A stretch of 16,053 nt of DNA from Pseudomonadota bacterium (GTDB lineage: Bacteria; Pseudomonadota; Gammaproteobacteria; Magnimaribacterales; D2472): NCBI GenBank assembly GCA_010024215.1, contig RGHK01000009.1:1-16053 (forward strand), read 5' to 3'. The notes under the pieces are model-generated. The model was not told where the DNA came from, did not search any database, and saw nothing but the letters and a program-made list of their open reading frames with translations. This document shows, in pieces, positions 1 through 7,611 of the stretch; position 1 is the stretch's first letter; each line of letters starts with the position of its first letter. Both the position numbers and the translations under genes were made by a program.

Positions 1-703
1 CTTCTGAAAACATCCATAAATAATAATCAAGTAAGGACGATGGAGGTTTTAACATAGATGGGTTTTCTGCGGGATAAGCAAATGCTCTCATCGAAGTTCT
101 TGTTGCACCAGGATCAAAATTAAAAACCTTAATGTTTGAAATAGGTTCAACCTCATCTTCTAAAATTTCTGCAAGTGACTTCACCGCAGACTTGGATACT
201 GAGTAAGCTCCCCAAAAAGCCCTCCCTCTTTTAACGACTCCAGATGAAGTAAAAATAATTCTAGGATTTTTAGATTCATACATCAGTGGTATTAGAAATT
301 TAGATAGAAGATATGAGCTTGTTAAATTTGTATTAATAACTTTATTCCAGGTTTTTAAATCAAAATCTATAATGGATGACATTTTTCCTATTAAAGCTGC
401 ATTATGGATGATGCCATCGAGAGTATTCATGTTTTTGGAGATGACATTTGCAATCTCCTGAGCCTTAATCTCATCTAAATCATTTAAATCGCATTTAATG
501 ATAAGAGGTGATGTTTGGTATTTATTAGTGATCTCATCATATAGCTGATCTAATGCCTCTTCGTCTCTGCTAAGTAAGATTATATTAGCACCGTATGAAC
601 TTAGGCCTAATGCTATTTCTCTTCCAATTCCTTTTGAAGCCCCAGTAACAAGAATATTTCTATTCAATAAAAAATTGCTTTTAAATTGATTCTCAATTTT
701 CAT
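1..703 (-). CDS. yciK: YciK-like short-chain dehydrogenase/reductase (3' end cut by window edge)
   Basis: The gene starts with ATG at 703 on the minus strand and stays open to base 1, giving about 234 residues; the C-terminal end lies outside the window. It shows the classical SDR layout. The nucleotide-binding motif TGASKGIGREI is at about residues 21-31, the HNAA segment near residue 100, and the catalytic YSVSK (YxxxK) near residue 165. A PGATRTSMRAFAYPAENP stretch follows. The combination GRAFWGAYSVSK plus TSMRAFAYP and the later YLWMF matches what I recall of E. coli YciK, an SDR of unknown physiological substrate. Its start overlaps the stop of the phosphatase gene by 4 nt (ATGA), so the two are probably translationally coupled in one operon with ubiG. 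Family assignment is firm; the true substrate is unknown, and the YciK label rests on remembered similarity and on synteny. Confidence 0.85.
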   Translation of the reverse strand, partial: MKIENQFKSNFLLNRNILVTGASKGIGREIALGLSSYGANIILLSRDEEALDQLYDEITNKYQTSPLIIKCDLNDLDEIKAQEIANVISKNMNTLDGIIHNAALIGKMSSIIDFDLKTWNKVINTNLTSSYLLSKFLIPLMYESKNPRIIFTSSGVVKRGRAFWGAYSVSKSAVKSLAEILEDEVEPISNIKVFNFDPGATRTSMRAFAYPAENPSMLKPPSSLLDYYLWMFSE

Positions 704-1365
704 ATTTTCTTTATCGCTTCAATAATTTCTTGTGGATGATTAATTATTATTGATCCCTCATATTTTTCATTGCTATCAAGACTATACCCATACATACATC
801 CAATTGTTTTAGTTCCTGCCCTCATGCCTGCAATTAGGTCATTAGGATGATCTCCTACATAAATAGTTTCTTTTGGTAATATTCCAATTTTTTCACAAGC
901 CATAAGAATCCCCTCAGGACTTGGTTTGCTTTCGTTAAGATGGTCAGGGCATACCAAAACAAGAGATTTATTTAATTCTTTAAAATGCTTTATCAAAGGC
1001 TCTGCGTAATCTAATGGTTTATTGGTAACTATTCCGAATAGAATATTCATTTCTTCAAGAAAGCTTAATACATTTGATATTCCTTCAAAAAGGTTAGATT
1101 TATTTTTTAAATTTTTTTTATATTCTACAAGAAACTCATTTCTATATTTTTCAAAATTAGGGTCATCTTGATTAATCTTGAAGCCTATCTCAGTAAACTT
1201 TACTGAACCCTCGGAGACAAATGATCTTATATGATCAAAATTCAAAGTATCTCTATTATTTCTTTCAAGAACATTATTTAGTGATAGAACAAAGTCTGGT
1301 GCTGTATCAATTAAAGTCCCATCTAGATCAAATAAAACTAATTTTGTATTAAGTTTTTTTTGCAT
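700..1365 (-). CDS. mupP: HAD-IA phosphatase, MupP/Gph-like (N-acetylmuramate 6-phosphate or phosphoglycolate phosphatase)
   Basis: A 221-residue cytoplasmic HAD phosphatase with all four motifs: FDLDGT (catalytic D13 and D15), T114 in IVTNKP, K147 in SKPSPE, and GDHPND at 171-176. The size fits subclass IA phosphatases with a helical cap inserted after motif I. Genes here are usually called gph (2-phosphoglycolate phosphatase). However, the place between ubiG and a yciK-type SDR, close to gyrA, is that of Pseudomonas mupP, which removes phosphate from MurNAc-6-P in peptidoglycan recycling. The segments VTNKPxxxAEP and CPDHxxxSKPxPE also recall MupP. The start at 1365 lies inside the end of ubiG (17-nt overlap), and the stop overlaps yciK by 4 nt. 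The enzyme class is clear; the choice of MupP over Gph is inference, since the partners amgK and murU are not in this window. Confidence 0.8.
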   Translation of the reverse strand: MQKKLNTKLVLFDLDGTLIDTAPDFVLSLNNVLERNNRDTLNFDHIRSFVSEGSVKFTEIGFKINQDDPNFEKYRNEFLVEYKKNLKNKSNLFEGISNVLSFLEEMNILFGIVTNKPLDYAEPLIKHFKELNKSLVLVCPDHLNESKPSPEGILMACEKIGILPKETIYVGDHPNDLIAGMRAGTKTIGCMYGYSLDSNEKYEGSIIINHPQEIIEAIKKI

Positions 1366-2041
1366 ACATCAAGTAGTTAACACCAAGATCATCTGTTAAT
1401 TTAGCTTTGTGAGTAAGTGGGTTGTAAAACATTCCCTTTGTTTCAATTAATTTTGCTGAACCATCTCTTAGATATGAACCCAAGACTGATGGCTTGATAA
1501 ATTTATTGAACTCATGAGTGCCTTTTGGAAGTATGTTGAATAAATATTCCGCACCAACTATAGCTGTAATCCAGGATCTAGGGTTTTTATTTATTGTTGA
1601 TAAAAATAATTCACCCTCAGGTTTTAGTAAATCAATGCATGTTTTTACCAATAATTTTGGGTCTGGAACATGTTCTAAAACTTCAAGACAAGTTACAACA
1701 TCAAACTTTTTCTCAGATGAATCAAGTAGGTTTTCTGCAGTGGTTTCGATATAAGTTATATCTTTCTTATTTCTTTCTGCATGAAGCTTTGCAACTTCAA
1801 TTCCAGGCCCAGCTGCATCAATTCCTGTAACTGAAGCTCCTGCATCGCAAAGAGCTTCTGCAAGAATTCCACCGCCACAACCTACATCAAGTACATTTTT
1901 TGCATTTAATTTTACTTTGCTTGATATATATTCAGCCCTTAGTGGATTTATTACATGAAGAGGTTTAAAGTCTCCAGACTTATCCCACCATTTTTCTGCA
2001 AGATCTGCGAATTTTTGAACTTCTTGTTGGTCAATATTCAT
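1349..2041 (-). CDS. ubiG: Ubiquinone biosynthesis O-methyltransferase UbiG
   Basis: UbiG carries out both SAM-dependent O-methylations of ubiquinone synthesis at the cytoplasmic face of the membrane. The 230-residue protein is close to the family's usual 240. It begins with the typical MNIDQQEVQKFADLAEKWWD, and has SAM motif I VLDVGCGGG at 50-58, the acidic GID at the end of beta 2 (73-75), and VTCLEVLEHVPDP at 116-128. The region 160-185 (AEYLFNILPKGTHEF) corresponds to the membrane-interacting insertion of E. coli UbiG. ATG at 2041 has an AAAGG element about 10 nt upstream on the minus strand. It is the first gene of a leftward operon with the HAD phosphatase (17-nt overlap) and yciK, and diverges from pntAA. 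I found no convincing -35/-10 pair for it in the divergent region. Confidence 0.95.
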   Translation of the reverse strand: MNIDQQEVQKFADLAEKWWDKSGDFKPLHVINPLRAEYISSKVKLNAKNVLDVGCGGGILAEALCDAGASVTGIDAAGPGIEVAKLHAERNKKDITYIETTAENLLDSSEKKFDVVTCLEVLEHVPDPKLLVKTCIDLLKPEGELFLSTINKNPRSWITAIVGAEYLFNILPKGTHEFNKFIKPSVLGSYLRDGSAKLIETKGMFYNPLTHKAKLTDDLGVNYLMYAKKT

Positions 2042-2103
2042 GAGAGAATTTTACCTTTAATAGATTCATTTAAACATAGTGAAAATAAATAAATTTATGT
2101 AGC

Positions 2104-2117
2104 AAAACTACAGTTTT
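2104..2117. repeat. Small inverted repeat in the divergent promoter region
   Basis: AAAACT, two bases AC, then AGTTTT form a perfect 6-bp inverted repeat. Its place in the middle of a divergent promoter region would suit a dimeric regulator, but so short and AT-rich a palindrome can arise by chance. I cannot name a regulator. Confidence 0.3.
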
Positions 2118-2160
2118 AAAAGGTAACCAAGCTCTTTAAATAAAGGAATTATTAATTAAA

Positions 2161-2189
2161 TTGACTTTTTAAATCTATTAAGTTTTACT
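2161..2189 (+). promoter_or_regulatory. Candidate sigma70 promoter for the pntAA-pntAB-pntB operon
   Basis: TTGACT at 2161-2166 matches the -35 consensus at 5 of 6 positions. After a 17-base spacer, TTTACT at 2184-2189 matches the -10 consensus at 4 of 6. Transcription would begin near 2196, leaving about 20 nt of leader before the GTG at 2217. It is predicted from sequence only. Confidence 0.5.
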
Positions 2190-2216
2190 TCACTACAAAG
2201 ACATATAAAAAATAAA

Positions 2217-3335
2217 GTGATCATTTCAGCATTAAAATCTAATGACCCTAAAGATCAAAGATCTCCCATTCATCCAGACACAATAAATACTCTTACTGAT
2301 CTAGGTGTTGAAATATATTTTGAGCACGATATTGGCAATGGTATAAATACATCCAATAGCCTATTTGAAAAAATGGGTTTAAAAGGGGCATCAAGAGAAG
2401 ATTGTCTCAAAAAATCTGATCTTATCATTTCTAATCAACCACTTAAGATTTCTGAAATAGAAGAGATGAAATCAGGAGCATGTTTAATAGGTATGGTAAA
2501 TCCATTTGCTAATCAGGAGCTAATTCAAGCATGTGCAAAACACAAAATTAATCTAGTAAGTATGGAATTTATTCCTAGAATTACTAGAGCACAAAAAATG
2601 GATGTCTTAAGTTCACAGGCAAATTTAGCTGGATATGCTGCAGTAATAGAATCTGCAAAGCATTTGTCTACAGCTCTACCAATGATGATGACCGCAGCAG
2701 GAACTTTAAAGCCTGCAAGAGTTTTTGTTATAGGTGTAGGTGTAGCTGGTTTGCAAGCTATCGCAACTGCAAAAAGACTGGGAGCTAGAGTTGAGGCTTT
2801 TGATACTCGTGATGTTGTTGAAGAACAAGTAAATTCATTAGGGGCCAAGTTTGTTAAAATAGATTTAGGTGAAACCGGTCAAACAGATCAAGGTTATGCA
2901 AAAGAACTAACTCCAGAACAAGTTCAAAAACAAAAAGATCTTCAATCTGATGTTTGTGCAAGATCCGATATAGTTATTACAACAGCTCAACTCTTTGGAA
3001 GACCGGCTCCGCAATTAATAGATAACAAAACAATAGATAAAATGAAACCAGGTAGTGTCATTTTTGATATGGCGGTTGAATCAGGAGGAAATGTAGAAGG
3101 CTCAGTTGCTGATGAGATTATTGTAAGAAATGGAGTAAAAATTATTGGAATATCGAATTTAGCATCTTCAGTTTCCAATCATGCTTCTTTAGCTCTATCA
3201 AATAATTACATTCATTGGATAAAAGACTTTTATGATAAAGATAAGGCTAGTATTAATTTTGATTTTAATGATGAAATTATAAAAAGCAGCGTTCTCGTAT
3301 ATGAAAATGATATTTTAAATGAGAGGTTTAAATAG
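2217..3335 (+). CDS. pntAA: NAD(P) transhydrogenase subunit alpha part 1 (NAD(H)-binding domain I)
   Basis: This is the soluble NAD(H)-binding domain I of proton-translocating transhydrogenase, which with PntAB and PntB makes NADPH from NADH and NADP+ at the expense of the proton gradient. At 372 residues it covers domain I only; E. coli PntA (about 510) also carries membrane helices. Visible are RAQKMDVLSSQANLAGY (124-140), a hallmark of domain I, and the Rossmann motif GVGVAG (173-178) followed by EAFDTR (193-198). The mobile loop GQTDQGYAKELT follows, then the ARSDIVITTAQLFGRPAPQLI region, written here only as its start ARSDIVITTAQL. The start is GTG at 2217, giving an N-terminus that aligns with the family, but there is no Shine-Dalgarno sequence ahead of it. 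pntAB follows after one base. Confidence is high for function; the start is less certain. Confidence 0.93.
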   Translation: MIISALKSNDPKDQRSPIHPDTINTLTDLGVEIYFEHDIGNGINTSNSLFEKMGLKGASREDCLKKSDLIISNQPLKISEIEEMKSGACLIGMVNPFANQELIQACAKHKINLVSMEFIPRITRAQKMDVLSSQANLAGYAAVIESAKHLSTALPMMMTAAGTLKPARVFVIGVGVAGLQAIATAKRLGARVEAFDTRDVVEEQVNSLGAKFVKIDLGETGQTDQGYAKELTPEQVQKQKDLQSDVCARSDIVITTAQLFGRPAPQLIDNKTIDKMKPGSVIFDMAVESGGNVEGSVADEIIVRNGVKIIGISNLASSVSNHASLALSNNYIHWIKDFYDKDKASINFDFNDEIIKSSVLVYENDILNERFK

Positions 3336-3336
3336 T

Positions 3337-3609
3337 ATGGAAATATATGCGTTATTAGGATTTGTTTTAATATTATCAATTTATTTAGGTTTAGAATTAA
3401 TTTCAAAAGTACCCAGCACCCTTCATACTCCTTTAATGTCTGGAGCAAATGCTATATCCGGTATTGCAATTGTTGGAGCTTTAATTCTTTCAACTGATTC
3501 AAGCTTACAAAATGCAATCGCATTTTTAGCAGTTCTTTTTGCTTCAATTAATGTGTTTGGCGGATATTTAGTAACTAATAGAATGTTAAAAATGTTTAAG
3601 AAGAAATAG
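3337..3609 (+). CDS. pntAB: NAD(P) transhydrogenase subunit alpha part 2 (membrane domain)
   Basis: A small, very hydrophobic protein that supplies the alpha-side membrane helices of transhydrogenase when the alpha subunit is split. It has about three membrane segments: residues 3-20, a central one around ANAISGIAIVGALIL, and one around AIAFLAVLFASINVFGGY. The segment LHTPLMSGANAISGI is a conserved family signature, and the tail ends in a basic KMFKKK on the cytoplasmic side. I chose ATG at 3337 (90 residues). The reading frame also has an ATG at 3319, but that lies inside pntAA, while GAGAGG at 3321-3326 makes a good ribosome binding site 10 nt ahead of 3337. The gene begins one base after the pntAA stop and is followed two bases later by pntB, so the three subunits form one operon. 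Confidence 0.9.
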   Translation: MEIYALLGFVLILSIYLGLELISKVPSTLHTPLMSGANAISGIAIVGALILSTDSSLQNAIAFLAVLFASINVFGGYLVTNRMLKMFKKK

Positions 3610-3611
3610 TT

Positions 3612-4991
3612 ATGAGCTTTTTATCAGACCTTACAGCAATTCAGAACATAGTATACATAATAGCTTCTATCCTTTTTATTTCTGGCATTAAGATGCTTGG
3701 CAGAGAAGATACTGCAGTTAAAGGCAATTTCTTATCTTCTTTTGCAATGTTAATAGCTGTGTTGGTCACTATAGTTGATGTAGTGAATCCATTATTTCTT
3801 ATTAGCGCTATTGCAATCGGAGCCATTATTGGATCAACGATTGCACTAAGGGTAAAGATGACATCAATCCCAGAGATGGTAGCTTTATTTAATGGATTTG
3901 GAGGCTTAGCAACTTTCTTAATTGCTTGGTCAGAATACAACTCATTACCAGATAATTATTTTCAGCATCTATTGATAATGATTACTATTTTTATTGGCGG
4001 AGTTACTTTCACAGGAAGTATTATTGCTTATGGAAAACTATCTGAAAAACTAACTATAGCTAAAACCTCAATAGTTACAAAAATTTTTACAACTATTTTT
4101 TATTGCTCAATTATTTTCTTATTATTTAGCTTAGCTCAACCATTTTTAACCATTCCACATATTAATTTCTTTACTGTTCTATTGGTTTTAACACTGTTGG
4201 GCGGTATTGGCTTTGTGCTTCCGATCGGTGGTGGTGATATGCCAGTAGTTATTTCCTTGCTAAATTCATTATCTGGTATTGCTGCAGCTTTTGCTGGTTT
4301 GCTATTGCTTAATAATGTTCTTATTGTTGCTGGCTCTTTGGTTGGGGCAAGTGGCCTAATCTTAACTATTATTATGGCAAAAGCAATGAATAGGTCCATC
4401 AACAATATACTATTTGTTGGTTATGCTAGCGCCTCTAAGAGTTCAGTTGCTGAAGAACAAGGAGAAGTAAGTCCTATTAATGTTTCAGACGCCTACTTAA
4501 TTTTAGAAAGCGCAAGCTCAGTAGTTATTATTCCTGGTTATGGAATGGCGGTTGCACAAGCACAACATGTTGTAAGAGAGCTTGGAGAGCTTTTAGAAGA
4601 AAACGGCACAGAGGTGAAATATGGTATTCATCCAGTAGCAGGACGGATGCCTGGACACATGAATGTTTTGTTAGCAGAAGCCAATGTTCCATATGATGTT
4701 TTAGCAGAACCTGAGGATATAAATCCAATCATGGATTCTGTTGATGTTGCTGTTGTAATTGGTGCAAATGATGTTGTAAATCCATCAGCCACTGAAGAAC
4801 CAGGTAGTCCAATTTATGGAATGCCAATCATTGAAGTTCATAATGCAAAAACTGTTTTTGTTCTCAAAAGATCAATGTCATCTGGATTCGCTGGCGTTCA
4901 AAATCCATTATTTTTTAAACAAAATACAAGAATGTTATTTGGAGATGCAAAAGAGTCAATTGGCGGCTTAGTTTCCGAATTTAAAGACTAA
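3612..4991 (+). CDS. pntB: NAD(P) transhydrogenase subunit beta
   Basis: The beta subunit carries most of the proton channel (domain II, residues about 1-265, several membrane helices) and the NADP(H)-binding domain III (about 290-459). Its 459 residues match the family (E. coli 462). Domain II shows EMVALFNGFGGLA (88-100) and GGDMPVVISLLNSLSG (207-222), with the conserved channel Asn at 218. Domain III shows the inverted-Rossmann motif GYGMAVAQAQ (309-318), GIHPVAGRMPGHMN (338-351), GANDVVNP (384-391) and KRSMSSGFAGVQNP (419-432). At residue 94 there is Asn where E. coli has the proton-channel His91. The start is ATG at 3612, two bases after pntAB; the AAGAAG upstream is only a weak ribosome site, so coupling with pntAB is likely. 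Confidence 0.95.
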   Translation: MSFLSDLTAIQNIVYIIASILFISGIKMLGREDTAVKGNFLSSFAMLIAVLVTIVDVVNPLFLISAIAIGAIIGSTIALRVKMTSIPEMVALFNGFGGLATFLIAWSEYNSLPDNYFQHLLIMITIFIGGVTFTGSIIAYGKLSEKLTIAKTSIVTKIFTTIFYCSIIFLLFSLAQPFLTIPHINFFTVLLVLTLLGGIGFVLPIGGGDMPVVISLLNSLSGIAAAFAGLLLLNNVLIVAGSLVGASGLILTIIMAKAMNRSINNILFVGYASASKSSVAEEQGEVSPINVSDAYLILESASSVVIIPGYGMAVAQAQHVVRELGELLEENGTEVKYGIHPVAGRMPGHMNVLLAEANVPYDVLAEPEDINPIMDSVDVAVVIGANDVVNPSATEEPGSPIYGMPIIEVHNAKTVFVLKRSMSSGFAGVQNPLFFKQNTRMLFGDAKESIGGLVSEFKD

Positions 4992-5006
4992 TTACCACTC
5001 AAATTA

Positions 5007-5015
5007 TGTTAAAAT
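5007..5015 (+). promoter_or_regulatory. Candidate extended -10 promoter for gyrA
   Basis: TGTTAAAAT fits the extended -10 form TGnTATAAT, with TAAAAT matching 5 of 6. No good -35 element lies at the right distance, which is usual for extended -10 promoters. A start near 5022 would give a leader of about 40 nt before gyrA. It may alternatively be chance in AT-rich DNA. Confidence 0.4.
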
Positions 5016-5017
5016 AA

Positions 5018-5041
5018 TCCTTAATTAAAGGACCTATTTTT
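5018..5041 (+). terminator. Weak hairpin with T-rich tail after pntB (possible terminator)
   Basis: TCCTT (5018-5022), a 5-base loop, and AAGGA (5028-5032) can form a 5-bp stem, followed by CCTATTTTT. The stem is short and the T-run does not start directly after it, so termination would be inefficient at best. It also overlaps the predicted gyrA transcription start, so it could instead be a leader structure of gyrA. Confidence 0.25.
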
Positions 5042-5061
5042 ACACCTAAAAATCATAGCAT

Positions 5062-7611
5062 ATGAGTGAATTCGCAAAAGAAATTATTTCAGTAAATATT
5101 GAAGATGAGCTAAAACAATCTTATCTAAGTTATGCTCTGAGCGTTATCCATGGAAGGGCATTACCAGACATTAGAGACGGTCTCAAACCAGTACATAGAA
5201 GAATTCTTTATGCTATGTATGACCTTAAAAATTCTTATAACAGACCATATAAAAAATCAGCAAGAGTTGTGGGTGATGTTATAGGTAAATACCACCCTCA
5301 TGGGGATAGTGCAGTATATGATGCAATGGTAAGAATGGCACAAGATTTTTCTATGAGATACCCAATAGTAGAAGGTCAAGGAAATTTTGGATCGATTGAT
5401 GGAGATCCTCCTGCAGCAATGAGATACACAGAAGTCAGGATGGCAAAAATAACTGATCAGATGTATGGAGATATAGAAAAAGAAACGGTTTCATATTCTC
5501 CTAATTATGATGGCAGTGAATTTATTCCCGATGTTCTTCCAACAAAAATACCCAATCTATTAGTGAATGGGTCTTCAGGTATAGCTGTAGGTATGGCTAC
5601 AAATATACCTCCTCATAACTTAACTGAAGTGTTAAATGCAAGCGTTAATTTAATAAAAAATCCAAAACTATCAATTGACGACCTTATAAAAGATATTTCT
5701 GGACCAGATTTTCCTACTGGAGGAACAATTGATGGTAAAGCTGGTATTTATGAAGCATATAAAACAGGAAGAGGAATAATTCATATCAGATCTAATACTT
5801 CAATAGAAGAAGATGAAAAGTCTGGTAAACAATCATTAATTATTCATGAAATTCCTTTCATGGTTAATAAGGCCAAAATGCTTGAAAAAATAGCTGAGTT
5901 AGTAAAAGACAAAAAAATTGAGGGTATTACAGAAATAAGAGACGAATCAGATAAAGATGGACTGAGGGTAGTTATTGAGGTTAGAAAAGGAGATTCTGTT
6001 GATGTCCTAGAAAATAATTTATTTGCTCAAACTCAGTTAGAACAGTCATTTGGCATCAACTTTACTGTTCTGGTAGATGGACAGCCAAAAGAAGTTAATC
6101 TTAAGGAAATGCTTGAAGCCTTTGTAAAGCATAGAAAAGATATCATCACAAAAAGAACCAAGTATGATTTAAAGAAAGCCAAAGATAGAGGGCACATAGT
6201 TGAAGGTCTGATGGTAGCGATAGCTAACATTGATGAAGTAATTACAATTATAAAAAAATCTAAAGACCCCAAATTAGCTGCAGATGCTTTATGTAAAAAA
6301 GTTTGGAAGGCTGGTCCAGTTGAAGCAATTCTTAAAAAAGTAGGTAAAGATGCATGCAAGCCAAAAGGATTAAGTAAAGATCTTGGCATTAATGGAAAGA
6401 AATATAAACTTTCTCCAGATCAGGCAAAGGCAATTCTTGAGCTTAGATTAGGAAGACTCACTGGTCTTGAGCAAGATAACCTAAGTAATGAATTCTCTGA
6501 TATTGTTGCAAAAATTATAGATCTTCAAAAAATATTAGATGATAAAGAGACACTAAAGAGCTTAATGATAGATGAGCTTGAAGAAGTAAAAAGCAACTTT
6601 GGTGATGATAGAAAAACTCTAATAAATGACACTAGAAGAGGCATTACAAATGAAGATTTGATACCTGAAGAGATGAGGGTATTAACTGTTTCAAGAAGTG
6701 GATATGCAAAGACACAACCTCTTGATGAATACAGAGAACAAAGAAGAGGCGGTCAAGGTAAAGCAGCTGCAGCTGTAAAAGAAGAAGATCTAATACAAAA
6801 TCTTTATGTTTTAAGTAGCCATATGCAGATACTTTGCTTTACCACAAAAGGAAAAGTTTTTTGGTTAAAAGTATATGAAATTCCTGTTGCCTCCAGGACA
6901 TCTAAAGGAAGGCCATTGGTGAATATGTTAAATCTAGATGATGATGAGTCAGTAAGTGAGATTCTTCCAGTCAGTGAATTTAGAGAAGATCAGTTTATAT
7001 TTATGGCAACTAGAAATGGCACGACAAAAAAGACAAATCTAAGCTTATTTTCAAAGAAATATAAGTCAGGTATAAAAGCCATTAATCTTGATGAAGATGA
7101 TAAATTGGTTGGTACAGCAATTACATCTGGAGATGAAGAAATCTTACTTGCTTCATCTGCGGGTAAGTTAATAAGGTTCAATGAGTCTCATGTTAGACCA
7201 ATGGGAAGAACTGCGAGAGGTGTTAGGGGTTTCAGGCTTAAAAAAGGAGAAAAACTTATTTCTCTAATGATAGCAAACCCCGAAAAAACTATTTTGTGTG
7301 TTTCTGAAAATGGTTATGGTAAGAAAACTGCCCTAGATGATTTTCCATCTCATAATAGAGGTGGTCAGGGTGTTATCTCTATGAAAACAAGTGAAAGAAA
7401 CGGATCAATGGTGTCTGCTGCACTTGTTGAGGATGAAGATGGAATCATGCTTATCAGCGATAAAGGCACAATGATTAGAACAAGCGTTTCTCAAGTTCCT
7501 ACCCTAAGTAGAAATACTCAGGGTGTTAAAATTATTTCTCCTAAAGAAGGAGAAAAATTAATTGAATGTGTAACTATTCCTAAAGAAGATAACGAAGAAG
7601 AGGAAGAATAA
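5062..7611 (+). CDS. gyrA: DNA gyrase subunit A
   Basis: Subunit A of gyrase (A2B2) breaks and rejoins DNA to introduce negative supercoils. Numbering equals that of E. coli through the breakage domain: catalytic Tyr122 in AAMRYTE, and quinolone-region residues Ser83 and Asp87 in HPHGDSAVYDAMV, the drug-sensitive state. The breakage-reunion core runs to about residue 520, followed by the DNA-wrapping beta-pinwheel. The GyrA-box at 560-566 reads QRRGGQG instead of the usual QRRGG(K/R)G, and a related RGGQG occurs at 766-770. The protein ends in an acidic tail (KEDNEEEEE), as in E. coli, at 849 residues (E. coli 875). No clear ribosome site precedes ATG at 5062. The codons of the Glu tail supply an AGGA (7601-7604) placed as ribosome site for serC, whose ATG shares one base with the gyrA stop. 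Confidence 0.97.
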   Translation: MSEFAKEIISVNIEDELKQSYLSYALSVIHGRALPDIRDGLKPVHRRILYAMYDLKNSYNRPYKKSARVVGDVIGKYHPHGDSAVYDAMVRMAQDFSMRYPIVEGQGNFGSIDGDPPAAMRYTEVRMAKITDQMYGDIEKETVSYSPNYDGSEFIPDVLPTKIPNLLVNGSSGIAVGMATNIPPHNLTEVLNASVNLIKNPKLSIDDLIKDISGPDFPTGGTIDGKAGIYEAYKTGRGIIHIRSNTSIEEDEKSGKQSLIIHEIPFMVNKAKMLEKIAELVKDKKIEGITEIRDESDKDGLRVVIEVRKGDSVDVLENNLFAQTQLEQSFGINFTVLVDGQPKEVNLKEMLEAFVKHRKDIITKRTKYDLKKAKDRGHIVEGLMVAIANIDEVITIIKKSKDPKLAADALCKKVWKAGPVEAILKKVGKDACKPKGLSKDLGINGKKYKLSPDQAKAILELRLGRLTGLEQDNLSNEFSDIVAKIIDLQKILDDKETLKSLMIDELEEVKSNFGDDRKTLINDTRRGITNEDLIPEEMRVLTVSRSGYAKTQPLDEYREQRRGGQGKAAAAVKEEDLIQNLYVLSSHMQILCFTTKGKVFWLKVYEIPVASRTSKGRPLVNMLNLDDDESVSEILPVSEFREDQFIFMATRNGTTKKTNLSLFSKKYKSGIKAINLDEDDKLVGTAITSGDEEILLASSAGKLIRFNESHVRPMGRTARGVRGFRLKKGEKLISLMIANPEKTILCVSENGYGKKTALDDFPSHNRGGQGVISMKTSERNGSMVSAALVEDEDGIMLISDKGTMIRTSVSQVPTLSRNTQGVKIISPKEGEKLIECVTIPKEDNEEEEE

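Larger units (their letters stand above)
2042..2216. other. Divergent intergenic region between ubiG and pntAA
   Basis: This 175-base spacer is the longest gene-free stretch in the window and is very AT-rich. It must hold the promoters for the leftward ubiG operon and the rightward pnt operon. I see a plausible plus-strand promoter at 2161-2189 and a short inverted repeat at 2104-2117. I see no RNA gene, no riboswitch-like structure and no terminator. Confidence 0.8.

Noticed and set aside
1518..1830. Two plus-strand open frames within ubiG
   Set aside because: Both are opposite to a clear ubiG, overlap each other and have composition of read-through sequence with no recognisable domain.
2042..2216. 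Small RNA or riboswitch in the largest intergenic region
   Set aside because: The region is AT-rich with only a short palindrome and no stable long stems or T-run terminator.
6033..6389. Antisense open frame of 118 codons within gyrA, and similar ones within pntAA, pntB and aroA
   Set aside because: They lie wholly inside well-conserved genes, resemble no known family and have no start signals; they are by-products of codon use on the other strand.
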